Position numbers and translations under genes: made by a program
NCBI GenBank assembly: GCA_039933785.1
Contig: JBDTNL010000130.1
Span: 1 to 6,085, forward strand
Source of the DNA: JBDTNL01 sp039933785
GTDB taxonomy: Bacteria; Acidobacteriota; Thermoanaerobaculia; Multivoradales; JAGPDF01
Length of the DNA stretch: 6,085 nucleotides
Direction: 5' to 3'
In this document: positions 5,430 to 6,085 of the stretch, in pieces
Layout: each line of letters opens with the position of its first letter
Position numbering within the stretch: the first letter of the stretch is position 1
Notes under the pieces: model-generated
What the model saw: the letters and a program-made list of their open reading frames with translations, nothing else
Database searches by the model: none
What the model was told of the DNA's origin: nothing

Positions 5430-5525
5430 CTACCGCTTCTTGGCGGCCTTCTTGGCAGCCTTCTTCGGCTTCGCCGCCTTTTTCGCGGGCTTCTTGGCCT
5501 TCGCAACAGTCTTCTTTACGGCCAT
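5430..5525 (-). CDS. 31-aa lysine/alanine-rich histone H1-tail-like microprotein
   Basis: 31 aa from ATG at 5525: 14 Lys, 10 Ala, 2 Pro, one C-terminal Arg and no acidic residue, in AAKK-type repeats (KKPAKKAAKPKKAAKKAAKK, 11-30). The start is chosen because AGGAGAG lies 7 nt upstream; the frame is open back to a TTG at 5627, but that extension runs through leader hairpins and has no ribosome-binding site. The composition matches the C-terminal tails of eukaryotic histone H1, chlamydial HC1/HC2 and some HU proteins, which bind DNA or RNA non-specifically through charge. Here the tail stands alone, with no globular domain. It has its own terminator (5342-5374) and an unusually long folded leader, which argue that it is a real, regulated gene. 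A chromatin or RNA-binding role is inference from composition. Confidence 0.75.
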   Translation of the reverse strand: MAVKKTVAKAKKPAKKAAKPKKAAKKAAKKR

Positions 5526-5532
5526 GGTGTAA

Positions 5533-5539
5533 CTCTCCT
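5533..5539 (-). promoter_or_regulatory. Strong Shine-Dalgarno of the microprotein gene
   Basis: AGGAGAG on the minus strand sits 7 nt before ATG 5525, the best-placed ribosome-binding site in the window. The hairpin at 5540-5554 abuts it directly, so folding of the leader could affect its access. Confidence 0.8.
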
Positions 5540-5673
5540 GCCCCGGATAGGGGCCGCCGAGTGGTTGGACTCGGCGTCGCGCGAAGCGGCGTGATTGCCG
5601 CTCGCCGTTGCGGGCCACCCTCCACAAAGGGGGCCCAACAGGAAGGCCGAAGAGACACGAAGTCCCTTCGGCC
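5540..5673 (-). ncRNA. Candidate structured 5' leader RNA with five consecutive hairpins
   Basis: Reading towards the microprotein start (minus strand), five stems lie in series: 5673-5645 (GGCCGAAG/CTTCGGCC, 8 bp, plus an inner 3-bp GAC/GTC); 5636-5612 (GGGCC/GGCCC plus CCC/GGG); 5605-5581 (AGCGGC/GCCGCT extended by GCG/CGC past one bulge); 5576-5555 (CGCCGAGT/ACTCGGCG, perfect 8 bp, 6-nt loop); and 5554-5540 (GCCCC/GGGGC, 5-nt loop), which ends at the Shine-Dalgarno. I found no RNase P, tmRNA, SRP or 6S signature in it. It could be a cis-regulatory leader, an autogenous binding site, or an independent small RNA. GC-rich DNA forms stems easily, so structure needs covariation support. Confidence 0.5.
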
Positions 5674-5691
5674 GAATCCTCGTCAGAGGAA

Positions 5692-5720
5692 CATCTAAAA
5701 AGCTAGCCCGCGTTTTTTTT
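5692..5720 (-). terminator. Weak A/T-flanked hairpin, possible nrdJ terminator or microprotein promoter region
   Basis: On the minus strand an eight-A run (5720-5713), a GC-rich centre and GCTTTTT (5702-5696) can pair as AAAAA/TTTTT plus GC/GC with a bulge, ending in a U run. It is the only terminator-like signal after nrdJ, but the stem is mostly A-U. The same stretch holds TTTAGAT, a poor -10 for the microprotein leader, and the A run could act as an UP-type element. Neither reading is firm. Confidence 0.25.
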
Positions 5721-5736
5721 CTCACTCATTGGCGGA

Positions 5737-5752
5737 ACCAAGGAGGCTTGGT
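5737..5752. repeat. Short perfect hairpin downstream of nrdJ
   Basis: ACCAAG (5737-5742) and CTTGGT (5747-5752) form a 6-bp stem with a GAGG tetraloop; CTCAC (5721-5725) could alternatively pair with GTGAG (5751-5755). It lies 34 bp past the nrdJ stop and may be part of that mRNA's 3' end. No U tract follows. Confidence 0.4.
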
Positions 5753-5786
5753 GAGCTCCCCGGATCCGCGACTCGCCACGGGCGCG

Positions 5787-6085
5787 CTAGCTGCAACCGC
5801 TGGTCGATCCGCAGTTCAAGCACTTGTAGCAGCTCCCGTTACGAACCATGATCGAGCCGCACTCGTGGCAGCTCGGGGCGTCTTGCGAATAGAGAAACGT
5901 GACCCTCGGTGGCTCGATGAAACCAACCGGCGGCTTGGCCGGACTCACCGCTGCTTCGACCTCGTCCCGCAAGATCACCCCCGCCGCTTGCTTCTCCTCA
6001 CGATTGAGGAACTTCGACGCCAGCCAGCGAAAGATGTAGTCGGTGATCGACTTGGCGATCGGAATCTCCGGGTTCTTGGTGAAAC
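5787..6085 (-). CDS. nrdJ: Adenosylcobalamin-dependent (class II) ribonucleotide reductase, C-terminal fragment
   Basis: Only the last 98 codons and the stop are in the window; the start lies beyond the right edge. The visible part opens with NPEIPIAKSITDYIFRWLASKF (from residue 4 of the fragment), a conserved near-C-terminal block of NrdJ. After a variable linker (EVEAAVSPAKPPVGF) comes the cysteine-rich tail CHECGSIMVRNGSCYKC, then LNCGSTSGCS at the extreme C-terminus, diagnostic for the long bacterial B12-dependent reductase. The enzyme converts ribonucleotides to deoxyribonucleotides using adenosylcobalamin to generate the thiyl radical, independently of oxygen. The tail cysteines are thought to bind zinc and/or pass reducing equivalents to the active site. 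The gene ends 261 nt before the microprotein start, with no strong terminator between. Confidence 0.95.
   Translation of the reverse strand, partial: FTKNPEIPIAKSITDYIFRWLASKFLNREEKQAAGVILRDEVEAAVSPAKPPVGFIEPPRVTFLYSQDAPSCHECGSIMVRNGSCYKCLNCGSTSGCS

Noticed and set aside
5526..5627. 34-residue N-terminal extension of the microprotein from a TTG at 5627
   Set aside because: No Shine-Dalgarno at the TTG, an Arg-rich sequence unlike the Lys/Ala core, and it runs through leader hairpins, whereas AGGAGAG is ideally placed for ATG 5525.
5683..5694. A tiny leader ORF (ATG TTC CTC TGA, Met-Phe-Leu) on the minus strand at the 5' end of the microprotein leader
   Set aside because: Three codons with no ribosome-binding site occur readily by chance; it would matter only if a transcript start just upstream were shown.
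5713..5720. T8 run on the plus strand as an intrinsic terminator
   Set aside because: No adequate GC-rich stem precedes it on the plus strand and there is no plus-strand gene upstream to terminate.
5234..5786. tRNA, RNase P RNA, tmRNA, SRP RNA or 6S RNA in the structured region
   Set aside because: I looked for the T-loop, anticodon-arm and conserved RNase P, tmRNA and SRP core sequences on both strands and saw none.

Overview
The window comes from a GC-rich bacterial chromosome and is densely coded, with nine genes (two cut by the window edges). A TIGR03436-type ('VWFA-related Acidobacterial') von Willebrand protein, a B12-dependent ribonucleotide reductase and an archaeal-type GAPDH-like enzyme point to Acidobacteriota or a neighbouring deep-branching phylum. 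This placement is inference from gene content only. No mobile element, CRISPR array, tRNA or rRNA was seen.

Layout. (1) Positions 1-2233, minus strand: an apparent three-gene unit, read right to left. It holds an 82-aa zinc-ribbon protein (GTG start), an archaeal/type II GAPDH-like dehydrogenase, and a plant-TRZ1-like short ribonuclease Z / metallo-beta-lactamase protein. The last has a GTG start and runs off the left edge. (2) Positions 2234-2308: a compact divergent promoter region. (3) Positions 2309-4041, plus strand: a secreted VWA-domain protein followed by a Pal/OmpA-type peptidoglycan-binding lipoprotein, a cell-envelope pair. (4) Positions 4042-4104: a GC-rich palindrome between convergent genes. 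(5) Positions 4105-5233, minus strand: a membrane-anchored TlpA-like thioredoxin followed 10 nt later by a SprT-like zinc metallopeptidase. (6) Positions 5234-5786: sparse coding but very structured. It contains a 31-aa lysine/alanine-rich, histone-H1-tail-like microprotein on the minus strand, with an excellent ribosome-binding site. Upstream of it lies a leader of five consecutive hairpins. Downstream are a perfect 11-bp hairpin and a classical intrinsic terminator. (7) Positions 5787-6085, minus strand: the C-terminus of NrdJ, the class II ribonucleotide reductase.

The two most interesting signals are these. First, the self-contained unit at about 5342-5700, where a very short basic protein has a disproportionately long, folded leader. 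Second, a contrast in translation signals: the genes heading transcription units lack a Shine-Dalgarno and have a -10-like hexamer 6-9 nt before the start codon, which suggests leaderless mRNAs, while three other genes (the dehydrogenase, the Pal-like lipoprotein and the microprotein) have strong Shine-Dalgarno sequences. Two real reading frames (the RNase Z-like gene and the zinc-ribbon gene) begin with GTG and would be missed or mis-started by ATG-only gene finding.
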